Positions 34,037 to 43,978 are shown, counted from the stretch's first letter. The stretch: 64,000 nucleotides of DNA from JAQIBY01 sp963676165 (GCA_963676165.1 OY781043.1:1736001-1800000); one strand, 5' to 3'. Numbers and translations are program-made. The notes: generated from the letters alone by a model not told the origin.

Positions 34037-35899
34037 TTAATTGATAATAATCTTTTCCTTGTGCAATATCTTATCATTATCAGTTATTTGTAAAAAATAC
34101 AAACCATTATTTAGATGGCTTATGTCAATTGATTCAGTCGTTTGAGTTTTTTCTTTTTCGTAAACAATTCTTCCGTAATTGTCAATAAGCTTTAGCTTGC
34201 AATTATTACTTATGTTAGTGTTTATTGATATGTTATGAGAAGCCGGATTAGGATAAACAGAAATATCATCAGAAATTATGGCTTGTGGGGTTGCAACTTC
34301 TGTATCTTCAATATTAATACGAACTTCCTTCTCGTATTCTCCTAAGGAAACAATAAGTTTTTCAACTCCAACATTAAGTAGAGTAACGTTTTCATTTTCA
34401 ATGCTTACACGACCATTGTTTTCTGTCCAGGCTACGTTGTTTTGAAGTTCAACCGTAAAGTTTTTAGTAACACTGTCCACATGATTGTAATTGCTTTCAT
34501 TTTCAGCATACAAATAAATTGGCGTAGCAGCAACCAATGCCATGCTGTCGTTTTCTAAACCCAATGGAATGGGGTAACGCCCCTCGGCATACGACCAACC
34601 ATCGCCAAGCATTGTTTGTAATTCCTCACTTGTACCTGTTAATTGGGTAGTAAGTTTCCCTTCTGCAGTGCCCGGATTATCGGCTCCTTCAATTCCTTTA
34701 CTTAAACACATTTGTTTATCGTAATAGTTGGAAATAATGAGATTTTCATTCATTGCAGAGTCAATAATTGCAGATCCTTGTATTACACCAATATTAAGGC
34801 AATGAGTTATGGTGTCATTGTTTATAGAACAAGACCCACTTAAACCTCCTATATAACTATTTCCGGATAAATTACCGGAATTAAAACAATTAAAAATTTT
34901 TGTTTCAACATCAACTGTAGCAACAATTCCCCCAATAAGAAATTCTGCTGAAATATCACCATAATTTGAACAGTTTGTTATTGTTCCGTCTGATATCATA
35001 CCAACTACACCTCCAACCCAATAGATTTTTCCTCCAATATTGCCATAATTTTGGCAAAAACTAATATTCCCAGAGGTACAATAACCTACAATTCCTCCAA
35101 TGTAATTACAATCAAGATTTCCTGTGAAAACTAAATTGCCTAAGTTTGTGCAGTGTGTTATATTTCCTGAATAATATAATTCACCACAAATTCCACCTCC
35201 ATGATAAATGTAGTATGATTCATTATAAAACACAATTTTATTTTGGTTTATACAATGTTTAATTTCACCATTTGCATTAGCATTGCAAATACCACCTAAA
35301 TAGGTGCCATGAATTTCAGAATTATTAATGCAATGAGAAATAATGCCTTCATTTAATTGGCAAATACCAGCGCTTTTAACATCTCCGCTATTGTCATCGA
35401 TGAACTGTGTAAATTCTTCTTCGCTACTTGAAAAAGTGAGATTATTTATAACATACGCAATTTCTCCTAAATTTCTTCCAACTATTCCATTGCTTGCAAA
35501 TATACTCCCTTCAACAATGAGTGAATCAATTTTCCCATTTTCACCTAAAACAGGGAATAGTGAGTTGTAATAATAATTAATGTCAGATTCTCTGGTATCA
35601 ATTTTTACATTAAGTGTATAATTATGTCCATGAAAAATACCATCAAACGATTTATCCAATGATGATGAGGCAATATATGCACCTATGGGATTAACAATAG
35701 AATCTTCAATGCTGTTATTTAAGCTAAAATGCACTCCTGTCAATGAATTGTAATTCATTACGCTATCGTATAATTCTTCGATATGTTCAATAGTGCTAAT
35801 AATGTATGGATTTGTAGCTGTGCCAGAACCACCCCCAAATTGAGCAAAGGACACTTGTACAAGTAAGAATAGCAGTGTGAATATTGTATTTTTTTTCAT
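34037..35899 (-). CDS. GLUG-repeat T9SS cargo protein, copy 2
   Basis: 620 residues. The signal peptide is MKKNTIFTLLFLLVQVSFAQ. Residues about 130-400 are tandem GLUG-type beta-helix repeats with a C-x-N-x-G rhythm (ITHCTNLGNLVF, ISFCQNYGNIGG, ITNCSNYGDIS, KIFNCFNSGNLSG), as in adhesin-like surface proteins. A short linker with an Ig-like segment follows, then a T9SS type A domain: VYPNPASHNISINT, LIDNYGRIVYEK, ISHLNNGLYFLQI. About 95 percent identical over the central part to the gene upstream, 4 bp away, but with an unrelated sorting domain after YPNPA. Confidence 0.8.
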   Translation of the reverse strand: MKKNTIFTLLFLLVQVSFAQFGGGSGTATNPYIISTIEHIEELYDSVMNYNSLTGVHFSLNNSIEDSIVNPIGAYIASSSLDKSFDGIFHGHNYTLNVKIDTRESDINYYYNSLFPVLGENGKIDSLIVEGSIFASNGIVGRNLGEIAYVINNLTFSSSEEEFTQFIDDNSGDVKSAGICQLNEGIISHCINNSEIHGTYLGGICNANANGEIKHCINQNKIVFYNESYYIYHGGGICGELYYSGNITHCTNLGNLVFTGNLDCNYIGGIVGYCTSGNISFCQNYGNIGGKIYWVGGVVGMISDGTITNCSNYGDISAEFLIGGIVATVDVETKIFNCFNSGNLSGNSYIGGLSGSCSINNDTITHCLNIGVIQGSAIIDSAMNENLIISNYYDKQMCLSKGIEGADNPGTAEGKLTTQLTGTSEELQTMLGDGWSYAEGRYPIPLGLENDSMALVAATPIYLYAENESNYNHVDSVTKNFTVELQNNVAWTENNGRVSIENENVTLLNVGVEKLIVSLGEYEKEVRINIEDTEVATPQAIISDDISVYPNPASHNISINTNISNNCKLKLIDNYGRIVYEKEKTQTTESIDISHLNNGLYFLQITDNDKILHKEKIIIN

Positions 35900-35903
35900 T
35901 GAA

Positions 35904-37769
35904 TTATTTTTTTGTGAATTTTAAAGTACCTACACATTGGTTATTGTTCTTTATTTTTAATATGTATAGTCCGGAAGTAAAAGACTCAATGTTTATGTGT
36001 GTGCGTGCGGTGTGGAGGCTTTTTGTCATCAATAAATTTCCAGTTATGTCATAAATCTCAATTTCGGAGGCATTATTCCCGTTTATATCCAGGTTTAACG
36101 AACCTAAAGCCGGATTAGGATAAACAGAAACATCATTAGAAATTATGGCTTGTGGGGTTGCAACTTCTGTATCTTCAATATTAATACGAACTTCCTTCTC
36201 GTATTCCCCTAAGGAAACAACAAGTTTTTCAACTCCAACATTAAGTAGAGTAACGTTTTCATTTTCAATGCTTACACGACCATTGTTTTCTGTCCAGGCT
36301 ACGTTGTTTTGAAGTCCAACCGTAAAGTTTTTAGTAACACTGTCCACATGATTGTAATTGCTTTCATTTTCAGCATACAAATAAATTGGCGTAGCAGCAA
36401 CCAATGCCATGCTGTCGTTTTCTAAACCCAATGGAATGGGGTAACGCCCCTCGGCATACGACCAACCATCGCCAAGCATTGCTTGTAATTCCGTACTTGT
36501 ACCTGTTAATTGAGTGGTTAGTTTCCCTTCTGCAGTACCCGGATTATCGGCTCCATCAATTCCTTTACTTAAACACATTTGTTTATCGTAATAGTTGGAA
36601 ATAATAAGATTTTCATTCATTACAGAATCAATAATTGCAGATCCTTGTATTACACCAATGTTAAGGCAATGAGTTATGGTGTCATTGGATGAGTTTGTAG
36701 AGCAAGCTCCAGCTAAACCTCCTATATAACTATTTCCGGATAAATTACCGGAATTAAAACAATTAAAGATTTTTGTTTCAATATCAACTGCAGCAACAAT
36801 TCCCCCAATAAGAAGTTCTGCAGAAATATCACCATAATTTGAACAGTTTGTTATTGTTCCGTCTGATATCGTACCAACTACACCTCCAACCCAATAGATT
36901 TTTCCTCCAATATTGCCATAATTTTGGCAAAAACTAATATTCCCAGAGGAACAATTCCCAACAATTCCTCCAACGTCACTACAATCAAGATTTCCTGTGA
37001 AAACTAAATTGCCTAAGTTTGTGCAGTGTGTTATATTTGCTGACCAATATGATTCACTACAAATCCCACCACCATGATAAATGTAGTATGATTCATTATA
37101 AAACACAATTTTATTTTGGTTTATACAATGTTTAATTTCATTTTCATTAAAATTGCAAATACCACCTAAATAGGTGCCATGAATTTCAGAATTATTAATG
37201 CAATGAGAAATAATGCCTTTATTTAATTGGCAAATACCAGCGCTTTTAACATCTCCGCTATTGTCATCGATGTACTGTGTAAATTCTTCGTCGCTACTTG
37301 AAAAAGTGAGATTATTTGTAACATACGCAATTTCTCCTAAATTTCTCCCAACGATACCATTGCTTGCAAATATACTCCCTTCAACAATGAGTGAATCAAT
37401 TTTCCCATTTTCACCTAAAACAGGGAATAGTGAGTTGTAATAATAATTAATGTCAGATTCTCTGGTATCAATTTTTACATTAAGTGTATAATTATGTCCA
37501 TGAAAAATACCATCAAACGATTTATCCAATGATGATGAGGCAATATATGCACCTATGGGATTAACAATAGAATCTTCAATGCTGTTATTTAAGCTAAAAT
37601 GCAATCCTGTCAGTGAATTGTAATTCATTACGCTATCGTATAATTCTTCGATATGTTCAATAGTGCTAATAATGTATGGATTTGTAGCTGTGCCAGAACC
37701 ACCCCCAAATTGAGCAAAGGACACTTGTCCTATGAGTGCACATAAAATAATTGTTAATATCTTTTTCAT
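35904..37769 (-). CDS. GLUG-repeat T9SS cargo protein, copy 1
   Basis: 621 residues, upstream twin of the previous entry. The signal peptide differs (MKKILTIILCALIGQVSFAQ); near-identity starts at QVSFAQFGGGSG and runs through the GLUG repeats to SVYPNPA, beyond which the sorting domain is different (LGSLNLDINGNNASEIEIYD, then GLYILKIKN and LKFTKK). There are small insertions, for example CSTNSSND where the twin has CSINND. It should be exported and attached by T9SS. It probably shares a transcript with copy 2, separated by only 4 bp. Confidence 0.8.
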   Translation of the reverse strand: MKKILTIILCALIGQVSFAQFGGGSGTATNPYIISTIEHIEELYDSVMNYNSLTGLHFSLNNSIEDSIVNPIGAYIASSSLDKSFDGIFHGHNYTLNVKIDTRESDINYYYNSLFPVLGENGKIDSLIVEGSIFASNGIVGRNLGEIAYVTNNLTFSSSDEEFTQYIDDNSGDVKSAGICQLNKGIISHCINNSEIHGTYLGGICNFNENEIKHCINQNKIVFYNESYYIYHGGGICSESYWSANITHCTNLGNLVFTGNLDCSDVGGIVGNCSSGNISFCQNYGNIGGKIYWVGGVVGTISDGTITNCSNYGDISAELLIGGIVAAVDIETKIFNCFNSGNLSGNSYIGGLAGACSTNSSNDTITHCLNIGVIQGSAIIDSVMNENLIISNYYDKQMCLSKGIDGADNPGTAEGKLTTQLTGTSTELQAMLGDGWSYAEGRYPIPLGLENDSMALVAATPIYLYAENESNYNHVDSVTKNFTVGLQNNVAWTENNGRVSIENENVTLLNVGVEKLVVSLGEYEKEVRINIEDTEVATPQAIISNDVSVYPNPALGSLNLDINGNNASEIEIYDITGNLLMTKSLHTARTHINIESFTSGLYILKIKNNNQCVGTLKFTKK

Positions 37770-37786
37770 AATGTTGAGTTTAAGAA

Positions 37787-37820
37787 AGCCTACCCTGTTC
37801 TATAAAAGACAAGGTAGGCT
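37787..37820 (-). terminator. terminator of the upstream T9SS gene
   Basis: The stem AGCCTACC / GGTAGGCT, extended by TGT/ACA with one bulged base and a loop of about 10 nt, is followed on the minus strand by TTTCTT. It lies between the 39531-37834 gene and the GLUG pair, so the pair has its own promoter. Confidence 0.65.
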
Positions 37821-37833
37821 CATATTGATGTGA

Positions 37834-39531
37834 CTAGTTAATAATTCGTATTTTTTCAGTAGCTGTATTTTTATTGTTATCAGTTATTCGAATAATATAA
37901 ATACCACTTTTTAATGTTTTAAGTTTAACAAACTCTCCATTTTGAACTGTTCCTTTTTTAACCGTTCTACCATAGATGTCTAAAATAGAATAATGACATA
38001 ATCCTTCAAAACCGTCACTTAAGAATTTATTATCGGTAAATACAAATATTTGTCCTTGTACTTTTGTTTCTATCACTTCTGGCATAGGATTTTGTAATTG
38101 TTTCTCTTTTATGTAATTCTTTATAAAAGCGATGTCTTTATTTGAATTTCCCGATTTTCCATATCCACAAAGATTTGTCGTTGTTAATGGGTAGTTGCTG
38201 TAAACAGTCTCAGAACCAGGTGTTCCTAAATTAATATTATTGACATAATTTGGTGTAAACGATCCTGTATTATAGTTTATTGTCGGCATTGTAATTGGAA
38301 TTTCAGTATTGCAATTGTCGTAATTCAAATCAAATGTTTCAACAAGATATGCATCATCAATTACTGCTCCATTTGAATACATAGCATAGGTATAGTGATT
38401 GAGATTTAAATTGCGCAAATAAGCTTGCTGTGTAGCATAATAAGTGGATATCCATGGGACATTTGCCATGTCAACATCCTCTAAAAAGGAAACCTTATAA
38501 TTAGTAGGATCAAAAATATCAAATTGTGCTAAATACCGTTTTTCAAAATTTGCAGTTCCGTCAAAACCATTATGATGCCCTAACACAAACAAGTTCATAA
38601 AATTATTAGCAGCGTCAATAATTAGTACTTTTTCTGAAGGAAACTGGTAGGCATTGCTGTAATTAATAATCCCTGTAGTGTAATCAATTTCTGTAACCCA
38701 CAAACCATCTCCATTGTCATCTCTTAAATCCTGTATAAGATAAGCATTATTGTCATAATAATATCCATTTCCTGATAGTACATGTGTGTTTGTTCCTTCA
38801 GAGAAATTAAAGTTTGTTGGCTCTAATTCATAAAATGTACCAGTTGATAAAGGTATAGGAATTGGGAAAGTTTCATTAATGCAACCAATGAAACAACTTG
38901 GGGTATTCGTTGTACCGCTTACAACATGTTTTTTTAAATTGTCATCCCAGGATACGGCAGTGATTCTAGCATTGCTAAACTTCTTATGTGTGTCATATGA
39001 TAAATCTGTTTTAATTCTTGTTATTCCATCTTTACAAACAAATGTGTAAGTCGGTATGTAGTTGCTTCCTGCCATTAATCTTCTACTCCAACATCCATCC
39101 GTAATTTTCGAATCTTCAATTGCAATAAGGTAGGATATTTGGTCAGCGTAACCATTAACCATAGTAACTTTAACAACTACTCCTCGGTCTCCAATACCAG
39201 TATATCCATAAACAATAATATTATTGTCAAGATCGAAAAACCCTCCGGTTAAATAAATTTTGCCATAAGTAACAGGTAAAGCAAATGCTCTTGAATTTGT
39301 ACTAACCGGTTGTGGAAATGGACTAGTATTGTCAAATTCAGAAATGAATATATTTAAAAACTCATCTGTGCCTATCATGTAATTTTGATAAGTAGTCATA
39401 TTTGAAAGGCTTACAGAACTTATAATGTCCCCTGCTGAAGAACTGAACATGCTATGGGAATTTTGTCCAAACGCAATGCCACTCGATAAAACGAGAGCTA
39501 TAATTGCTATAAAGAATTTATTTTTTTTCAT
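37834..39531 (-). CDS. T9SS-exported protein of unknown function
   Basis: 565 residues from ATG 39531, the start of a signal peptide (MKKNKFFIAIIALVLSSGIA, cleavage near FGQ); a longer frame to 39582 adds an unlikely leader. The body looks like a loose beta-propeller (YGKIYLTGGFFDLDNNIIVYG; NNFMNLFVLGHHNGFDG) with no family I can name. The last about 75 residues are a T9SS sorting domain (YSILDIYGRTVKKGTV, LKTLKSGIYIIRI). It lies directly upstream of the GLUG pair, with its own terminator. Confidence 0.7.
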   Translation of the reverse strand: MKKNKFFIAIIALVLSSGIAFGQNSHSMFSSSAGDIISSVSLSNMTTYQNYMIGTDEFLNIFISEFDNTSPFPQPVSTNSRAFALPVTYGKIYLTGGFFDLDNNIIVYGYTGIGDRGVVVKVTMVNGYADQISYLIAIEDSKITDGCWSRRLMAGSNYIPTYTFVCKDGITRIKTDLSYDTHKKFSNARITAVSWDDNLKKHVVSGTTNTPSCFIGCINETFPIPIPLSTGTFYELEPTNFNFSEGTNTHVLSGNGYYYDNNAYLIQDLRDDNGDGLWVTEIDYTTGIINYSNAYQFPSEKVLIIDAANNFMNLFVLGHHNGFDGTANFEKRYLAQFDIFDPTNYKVSFLEDVDMANVPWISTYYATQQAYLRNLNLNHYTYAMYSNGAVIDDAYLVETFDLNYDNCNTEIPITMPTINYNTGSFTPNYVNNINLGTPGSETVYSNYPLTTTNLCGYGKSGNSNKDIAFIKNYIKEKQLQNPMPEVIETKVQGQIFVFTDNKFLSDGFEGLCHYSILDIYGRTVKKGTVQNGEFVKLKTLKSGIYIIRITDNNKNTATEKIRIIN

Positions 39532-39654
39532 AATATAAATTTTAATTTTAATTAAATGATTGTAATTAGTGTTTGAATACATACTTTTTTAGTGAGGATT
39601 CGTTAGAAAAAGAAATAAAAACTTGTATGCGATTGTCAGTCTTAAAATAAATAA

Positions 39655-39720
39655 TAATTTTGCATTGCTTTTATTAAACGGAAGGGTGTAGGGGTGCAAG
39701 CCCCGCACTCTTCTTTATGT
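39655..39720 (+). ncRNA. candidate small hairpin RNA
   Basis: A -7 element TAATTTTG (39655-39662) is followed 19 bp later by a hairpin with symmetric internal loops: GAAG, GTG, GGGG (39681-39694), loop TGCAAG, then CCCC, CAC, CTTC (39701-39713) and TTTATGTTTT. It lies in a 476-bp gap between two divergent genes, so it cannot be the terminator of either. The gap otherwise shows only AT-rich DNA and the fabG promoter area (TATCTTTAC near 39977). Confidence 0.35.
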
Positions 39721-40007
39721 TTTGAACAAATATAACTATTTAAATAAATTTAATCAAGTAAATCTTAATAAAAAACACATTTCTACGAGAAATATAATTG
39801 TTCTTAGGTAATATTGAGCTAAGTGTAATTTCTAAGTGTGTTATAAATAGTGAGTTCTGTCGAATTTTTATTTTATTTGTTAGGCTTAGAGGTCTAATAT
39901 ATGCTATTTGTTTTCTAGTGCGTATTGTAAACATGAAAAAAATCATGATACTGCTTTCAAAATGCATATTTAGCCTTATCTTTACAGCAAATTAAAAATG
40001 AGAGAAT

Positions 40008-40754
40008 ATGGAATTACTCAAAGGAAAAGTTGCTCTGATTACCGGAGCTGCCCGCGGAATTGGGAAAGCCATTGCGCTTAAATATGTTCAGGAGGGTGCA
40101 GATGTTGCATTCACCGATATTAAAGAAGACGAAGGTTTCAAAGCAACCTTAGAAGAGTTGAAATCTTACGGTACCAAAGTGATTGGTTATGTTAGTGATG
40201 CAGCGAATTTTGAAGCTGCTCAAGATTTGGCAACTCAAATCGTGAAAGACTTTGGTAAATGTGACATTTTAGTCAACAATGCCGGAATTACACGAGATAA
40301 CCTTTTAATGAGAATGACTGAAGAACAGTGGGATATGGTGATGAACATCAACCTGAAATCTGTTTTTAACATGACAAAAGCATTCATGCGTCAGATGATG
40401 AAGCAACGTGAAGGTTCTATCATTAATTTAAGTTCTGTTGTTGGTGTACAAGGTAATCCTGGACAATCAAATTATGCAGCATCCAAAGCTGGGATCATCG
40501 GATTTACCAAGTCCATTGCTCAGGAATTAGGATCACGTAACATTCGTGCGAATGCCATTGCTCCGGGTTTCATTGAAACTGAAATGACTGCTGTCCTTCC
40601 TGAAGATGTTAAACAAGGTTGGTACGATCAAATTCCTTTAAAACGTGCTGGAAAACCAGAAGAGGTTGCTGATACTGCTGTATTCCTTGGTTCAGACATG
40701 TCTTCATTTGTTTCAGGACAAACAATTCATGTTTGTGGAGCAATGTTAACTTAA
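40008..40754 (+). CDS. fabG: 3-oxoacyl-[acyl-carrier-protein] reductase
   Basis: 248 residues, the standard FabG length. NADPH-binding loop TGAARGIGKAIA (near 12), NNAG (near 87), catalytic Ser in SSVVG (near 140) and Tyr-x3-Lys in NYAASKAG (near 153). It reduces 3-oxoacyl-ACP in fatty acid elongation in the cytoplasm. No other fab genes are adjacent, which is common in Bacteroidota. The next gene follows after 6 bp and may be co-transcribed. Confidence 0.92.
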   Translation: MELLKGKVALITGAARGIGKAIALKYVQEGADVAFTDIKEDEGFKATLEELKSYGTKVIGYVSDAANFEAAQDLATQIVKDFGKCDILVNNAGITRDNLLMRMTEEQWDMVMNINLKSVFNMTKAFMRQMMKQREGSIINLSSVVGVQGNPGQSNYAASKAGIIGFTKSIAQELGSRNIRANAIAPGFIETEMTAVLPEDVKQGWYDQIPLKRAGKPEEVADTAVFLGSDMSSFVSGQTIHVCGAMLT

Positions 40755-40760
40755 TAAGAT

Positions 40761-42845
40761 TTGAATCTTGCATTCACATACTCAGCCTGGTGGTTAGTAC
40801 CCGGTGCTATTGTCGCATTTGGGCTGAGTTTGTTATTGTATTTTCGAGATGATAAATTGCGCGAGCTAAAGAAAGCCATTGTTCGGCTTATGTTTAGCTT
40901 GCGTTTTCTTTTTATCTTCATGCTTGTTTTTCTTTTATTAGGTCCACGCCTAAAATTCAATAAGACAGAAAACCTAAAGCCTGTATTTGTCATTCTGCAA
41001 GACAATTCTTCTTCTGTGCTTTTAAATAAAGACTCAAGCTACTATCTTTCAGATTATCAGGATGATATCCATATATTGAAAGACAAGTTAGATGTGAAAT
41101 TTTCAGTTAGAACATTGATGTTTGGTGATTCTATCCGCGAAAGCGAAACCTTTGATTTTTCGGATAAAATTACGAAAATGTCGGATTTGTCTGATGCCAT
41201 CGAACTTCGTTTCAGTCGAAAAGAATTGGGTGGTGTTTTATTGGCTTCTGATGGTCTGTACAATCAAGGAAGAAATCCTTTATATCAGTTGGAGAATTCT
41301 TCTGTCCCTGTCTTTACCTTGGCTTTGGGAGATACTTTACAACAGAAAGATGCTCTGATTTCTGATGTAAATTACAATCAGTTGGCTTTTTTGAACAACC
41401 GCTTTCCCCTTCGAATTCATTATGAAGCATGGGATGCGACAGGAGAGAAGCTTGTTCTTTTTATTGAACATAATGGGGAGGAAATCTTTTCAAAAGCGAT
41501 TGATGCATCAAAATCCTCTGAAAGAGGTAGTATTGATGCTGAAATTAATGCAGATCAACTTGGTTTGCAGGTGTACAAAGTTGGGATAAAAGGTCTGGAT
41601 AATGAATTGTCCTTAGAAAACAATATTGAACATGTGTTGATTAATGTGATTGACAATCAGCAAAATATATTGTTGCTTGGTCGTGCTCCGCATCCTGATT
41701 TGGGTGCAATTAAACGTGCGTTAGAAAGTAACCTAAACTTTTCTGTCAAACTGCAAATGGCAGATAATTATGCATTTGATGTCAATGAAACCGATTTGAT
41801 TGTATTGCATGATTTACCTTCTGCACAGTTTCCAATGTCTGATTTATTTCAAAGTGCAGAGAAACAAAACGTTCCATTGTGCTTTATTTTGGGCGAACAA
41901 ACCGATATTACAGCCTTTAACCAACTTGGAATGCCTATGCAGATGCAGTTAAAAGGTACTGGCTTTGATAATGCTCAGGCAATTCAAGACAATGCGTTTG
42001 ATTTGTTTGATATTCCTGAAAATATGCTCGATATGCTTGAGCGAATTCCTCCATTGAAAGTACATTTCGGTGATTTAAAATTCATGGACAATCATCATGT
42101 CATGTTAAAACAGCGTATTTCTGGTATTGATACCGATAAACCGCTAATTGCTTTTATGAATGTGAACAATAGAAAGATTGGATATATTGCCGGAACAGGT
42201 TTGTGGAAGTGGCGTGTGATGGATTTTCGCATCAATGGAAATCAGAATGCTTTTGATGAGTTGATCAATAAGTCAATGCAATTTTTGTTGACACGTTCGA
42301 GAGAAGAACAGTTTTCTGTGAAAGTTGGACAAATGTTTACCAACAATGAAAACATTGAATTTCAAGCAGAGTTGTACAATGAAGCCTGGGAATTAACAAA
42401 TACTCCAGAGGTCAGTATTAGCATAGAAGATACTTCAGGAAACTCACTTGATTTTGTGATGAATCGAGGAGTTAATGCATATCGACTCAATATTGGGAAT
42501 CTTCCTGCAGGACAATATAAATGGACGGCAAGTTGTGATTTTCAATCGAACGTTCTTAGTGATGAAGGCGTGTTCATTGTGCGAAAAATCGCAATTGAAG
42601 GACTTAAATCTCAAGCAAATCATCAATTGCTGGCAATGATTTCAGAACGTACAAATGGGAAAATGTATTACCCTAACGAAATTGACGATTTGTCCAATGC
42701 ATTGCTAGATCATGACATCAGTAAATCGAGAAGCATATCAGAAGAAAGACATGCATCTTTACTTAATATAAAGTGGATTTTCTTCTTGTTAGTCAGCTGG
42801 ATAGGAGTGGAGTGGTTTATGCGTAAATTCCACGGTACATATTAG
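40761..42845 (+). CDS. BatA-like membrane protein with VWA-type domain
   Basis: 694 residues, starting at TTG 40761, only 6 bp after fabG. Two N-terminal membrane helices (about 7-28 and 46-63) and one C-terminal helix (about 670-688) bracket a large periplasmic part. VFVILQDNSSSVLLN (near 78) is a von Willebrand factor A-like metal site (D-x-S-x-S), followed by LGGVLLASDGLYNQG. The middle has a class-I glutamine amidotransferase-like fold seen in related proteins (IVLHDLPSAQFP). This is a widespread Bacteroidota family of unknown role. A link to the separate batDE genes is possible but unproven. Confidence 0.75.
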   Translation: MNLAFTYSAWWLVPGAIVAFGLSLLLYFRDDKLRELKKAIVRLMFSLRFLFIFMLVFLLLGPRLKFNKTENLKPVFVILQDNSSSVLLNKDSSYYLSDYQDDIHILKDKLDVKFSVRTLMFGDSIRESETFDFSDKITKMSDLSDAIELRFSRKELGGVLLASDGLYNQGRNPLYQLENSSVPVFTLALGDTLQQKDALISDVNYNQLAFLNNRFPLRIHYEAWDATGEKLVLFIEHNGEEIFSKAIDASKSSERGSIDAEINADQLGLQVYKVGIKGLDNELSLENNIEHVLINVIDNQQNILLLGRAPHPDLGAIKRALESNLNFSVKLQMADNYAFDVNETDLIVLHDLPSAQFPMSDLFQSAEKQNVPLCFILGEQTDITAFNQLGMPMQMQLKGTGFDNAQAIQDNAFDLFDIPENMLDMLERIPPLKVHFGDLKFMDNHHVMLKQRISGIDTDKPLIAFMNVNNRKIGYIAGTGLWKWRVMDFRINGNQNAFDELINKSMQFLLTRSREEQFSVKVGQMFTNNENIEFQAELYNEAWELTNTPEVSISIEDTSGNSLDFVMNRGVNAYRLNIGNLPAGQYKWTASCDFQSNVLSDEGVFIVRKIAIEGLKSQANHQLLAMISERTNGKMYYPNEIDDLSNALLDHDISKSRSISEERHASLLNIKWIFFLLVSWIGVEWFMRKFHGTY

Positions 42846-42890
42846 ATTTTCAGAGTCAATGGACACAAAATCAAGAAATTCAAAACATCA

Positions 42891-43295
42891 TTAATCTCTT
42901 TCAAATTCAAGATTTGCTTGGAAACCATCGTTATAAAATTGCGTGACTTTCAATACATTTCCGTCTAGACTCTTAATCTGAAATAAGGAGCGAGAGTTGT
43001 ATTTGTCATATCCAATGTAATAATCCGGAGCTTCGTCATAATACACTTTTAATTGTCCACGTACAATTTCCCAGCGCATATCATCACGATTACTATTTAA
43101 ATAGGTTTCCCCTTCATTATTTGTTTTGAAAATATACACTGGAATACTGATTTCTACATTGCCATCGTCATCATATGCAGTCCACTCTCCAAGGATATCT
43201 TTTTCCATTTGAATATCTTCATCCGTTTGTCCGCAGGATGAGAAAATGATAGCCATAATTGCTAATCCCAGTATTATTTGAAATTTACTTTTCAT
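42891..43295 (-). CDS. small lipoprotein of unknown function
   Basis: 134 residues from ATG 43295, which starts a lipoprotein signal (MKSKFQIILGLAIMAIIFSSC). The mature part contains ILGEWTAYDDDGNVEISIPVY and FKTNNEGETYLNSN, the strand pattern of lipocalin-like 'copper resistance/lipocalin' lipoproteins of Bacteroidota. It overlaps the end of nadD by 11 bp, so it is translated from the same message. No enzymatic motif seen. Confidence 0.65.
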   Translation of the reverse strand: MKSKFQIILGLAIMAIIFSSCGQTDEDIQMEKDILGEWTAYDDDGNVEISIPVYIFKTNNEGETYLNSNRDDMRWEIVRGQLKVYYDEAPDYYIGYDKYNSRSLFQIKSLDGNVLKVTQFYNDGFQANLEFERD

Positions 43296-43872
43296 AAAAA
43301 TGCATTTCGTTAATGTATTGATAAACTGCATCCGGCATAAAGTAACGAATATTTTTCTCGTTTTGTATTGCTTGTCGGATAAATGATGCAGATATTTCCA
43401 TTTGAGGCGCATCAAAGACTTGAATTTTCTTTTCATTTTGAGCTGTTTCCCAGCGCTCAGGAACATCAAAACCTGAACGTTTATACACATAAATCGCATG
43501 ATGAGCCATAATTTGTTCAACATTATACCATTTATGCAGATAATTCAAATTATCGCCACCCATGATAAGTACAAAATCTCTTGAAGGGAATTTTTCTCTC
43601 AAATGAGTTAATGTGTGTACCGTATAATTGGGTTTTGGTAAATGAAATTCAATATCTGAAGTTTGAAAATAATCCACTCCTTGTATGGCAAGATTAACCA
43701 AATGCTCCCGATCACGGTCGGGCAGGAGGTTGTCTCTTTTTTTGAATGGGCTTTGAGGTGTAATAACAAACCAGACTTCATCCAGATCAGTAAACTCATG
43801 CATGTAATTCGCTACCATCAAGTGTCCGTGATGGATAGGATTGAATGTGCCAAAAAATAAACCTGTTTTCAT
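43285..43872 (-). CDS. nadD: nicotinate-nucleotide adenylyltransferase
   Basis: 195 residues from ATG 43872, the normal family length; a frame extension to 43926 adds non-conserved residues. The nucleotidyltransferase motif FGTFNPIHHGHLMVAN (near 7, with the HxGH histidines) and ISASFIRQAI near the C-terminus are complete. It joins nicotinate mononucleotide and ATP to form deamido-NAD. MGGDNLNYLHKWYN is the central NadD signature. The lipoprotein gene overlaps its end. Confidence 0.93.
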   Translation of the reverse strand: MKTGLFFGTFNPIHHGHLMVANYMHEFTDLDEVWFVITPQSPFKKRDNLLPDRDREHLVNLAIQGVDYFQTSDIEFHLPKPNYTVHTLTHLREKFPSRDFVLIMGGDNLNYLHKWYNVEQIMAHHAIYVYKRSGFDVPERWETAQNEKKIQVFDAPQMEISASFIRQAIQNEKNIRYFMPDAVYQYINEMHFYEK

Positions 43873-43930
43873 AAATCTGATTTGTACAAAAATAATGAAA
43901 ATATGCATGAGAATAAATTTCAACAATAAA

Positions 43931-43957
43931 AAACGCTTGCCTAACTGGCAAGCGTTT
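43931..43957 (-). terminator. intrinsic terminator downstream of ssb
   Basis: A perfect stem AAACGCTTGCC / GGCAAGCGTTT, loop TAACT, stands 22 bp past the ssb stop. Both sides carry A/T runs, so it can stop either strand. Confidence 0.75.
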
Positions 43958-43978
43958 CATAATAAGTGTCATTGCTGT

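Noticed and set aside
34500..37400. Repetitive blocks suggesting a CRISPR or tandem DNA repeat
   Set aside because: The repeats follow protein periodicity (GLUG motifs) and the duplication is of whole genes; no fixed spacer and repeat lengths.
37787..37820. Hairpin as a regulatory element of the GLUG pair
   Set aside because: Position, stem and the T-rich end on the minus strand fit a simple terminator of the upstream T9SS gene.
43931..43957. AAACGCTTGCC resembling a cassette head
   Set aside because: It is part of a tight perfect terminator hairpin behind ssb, with no partner site and no one-gene unit.
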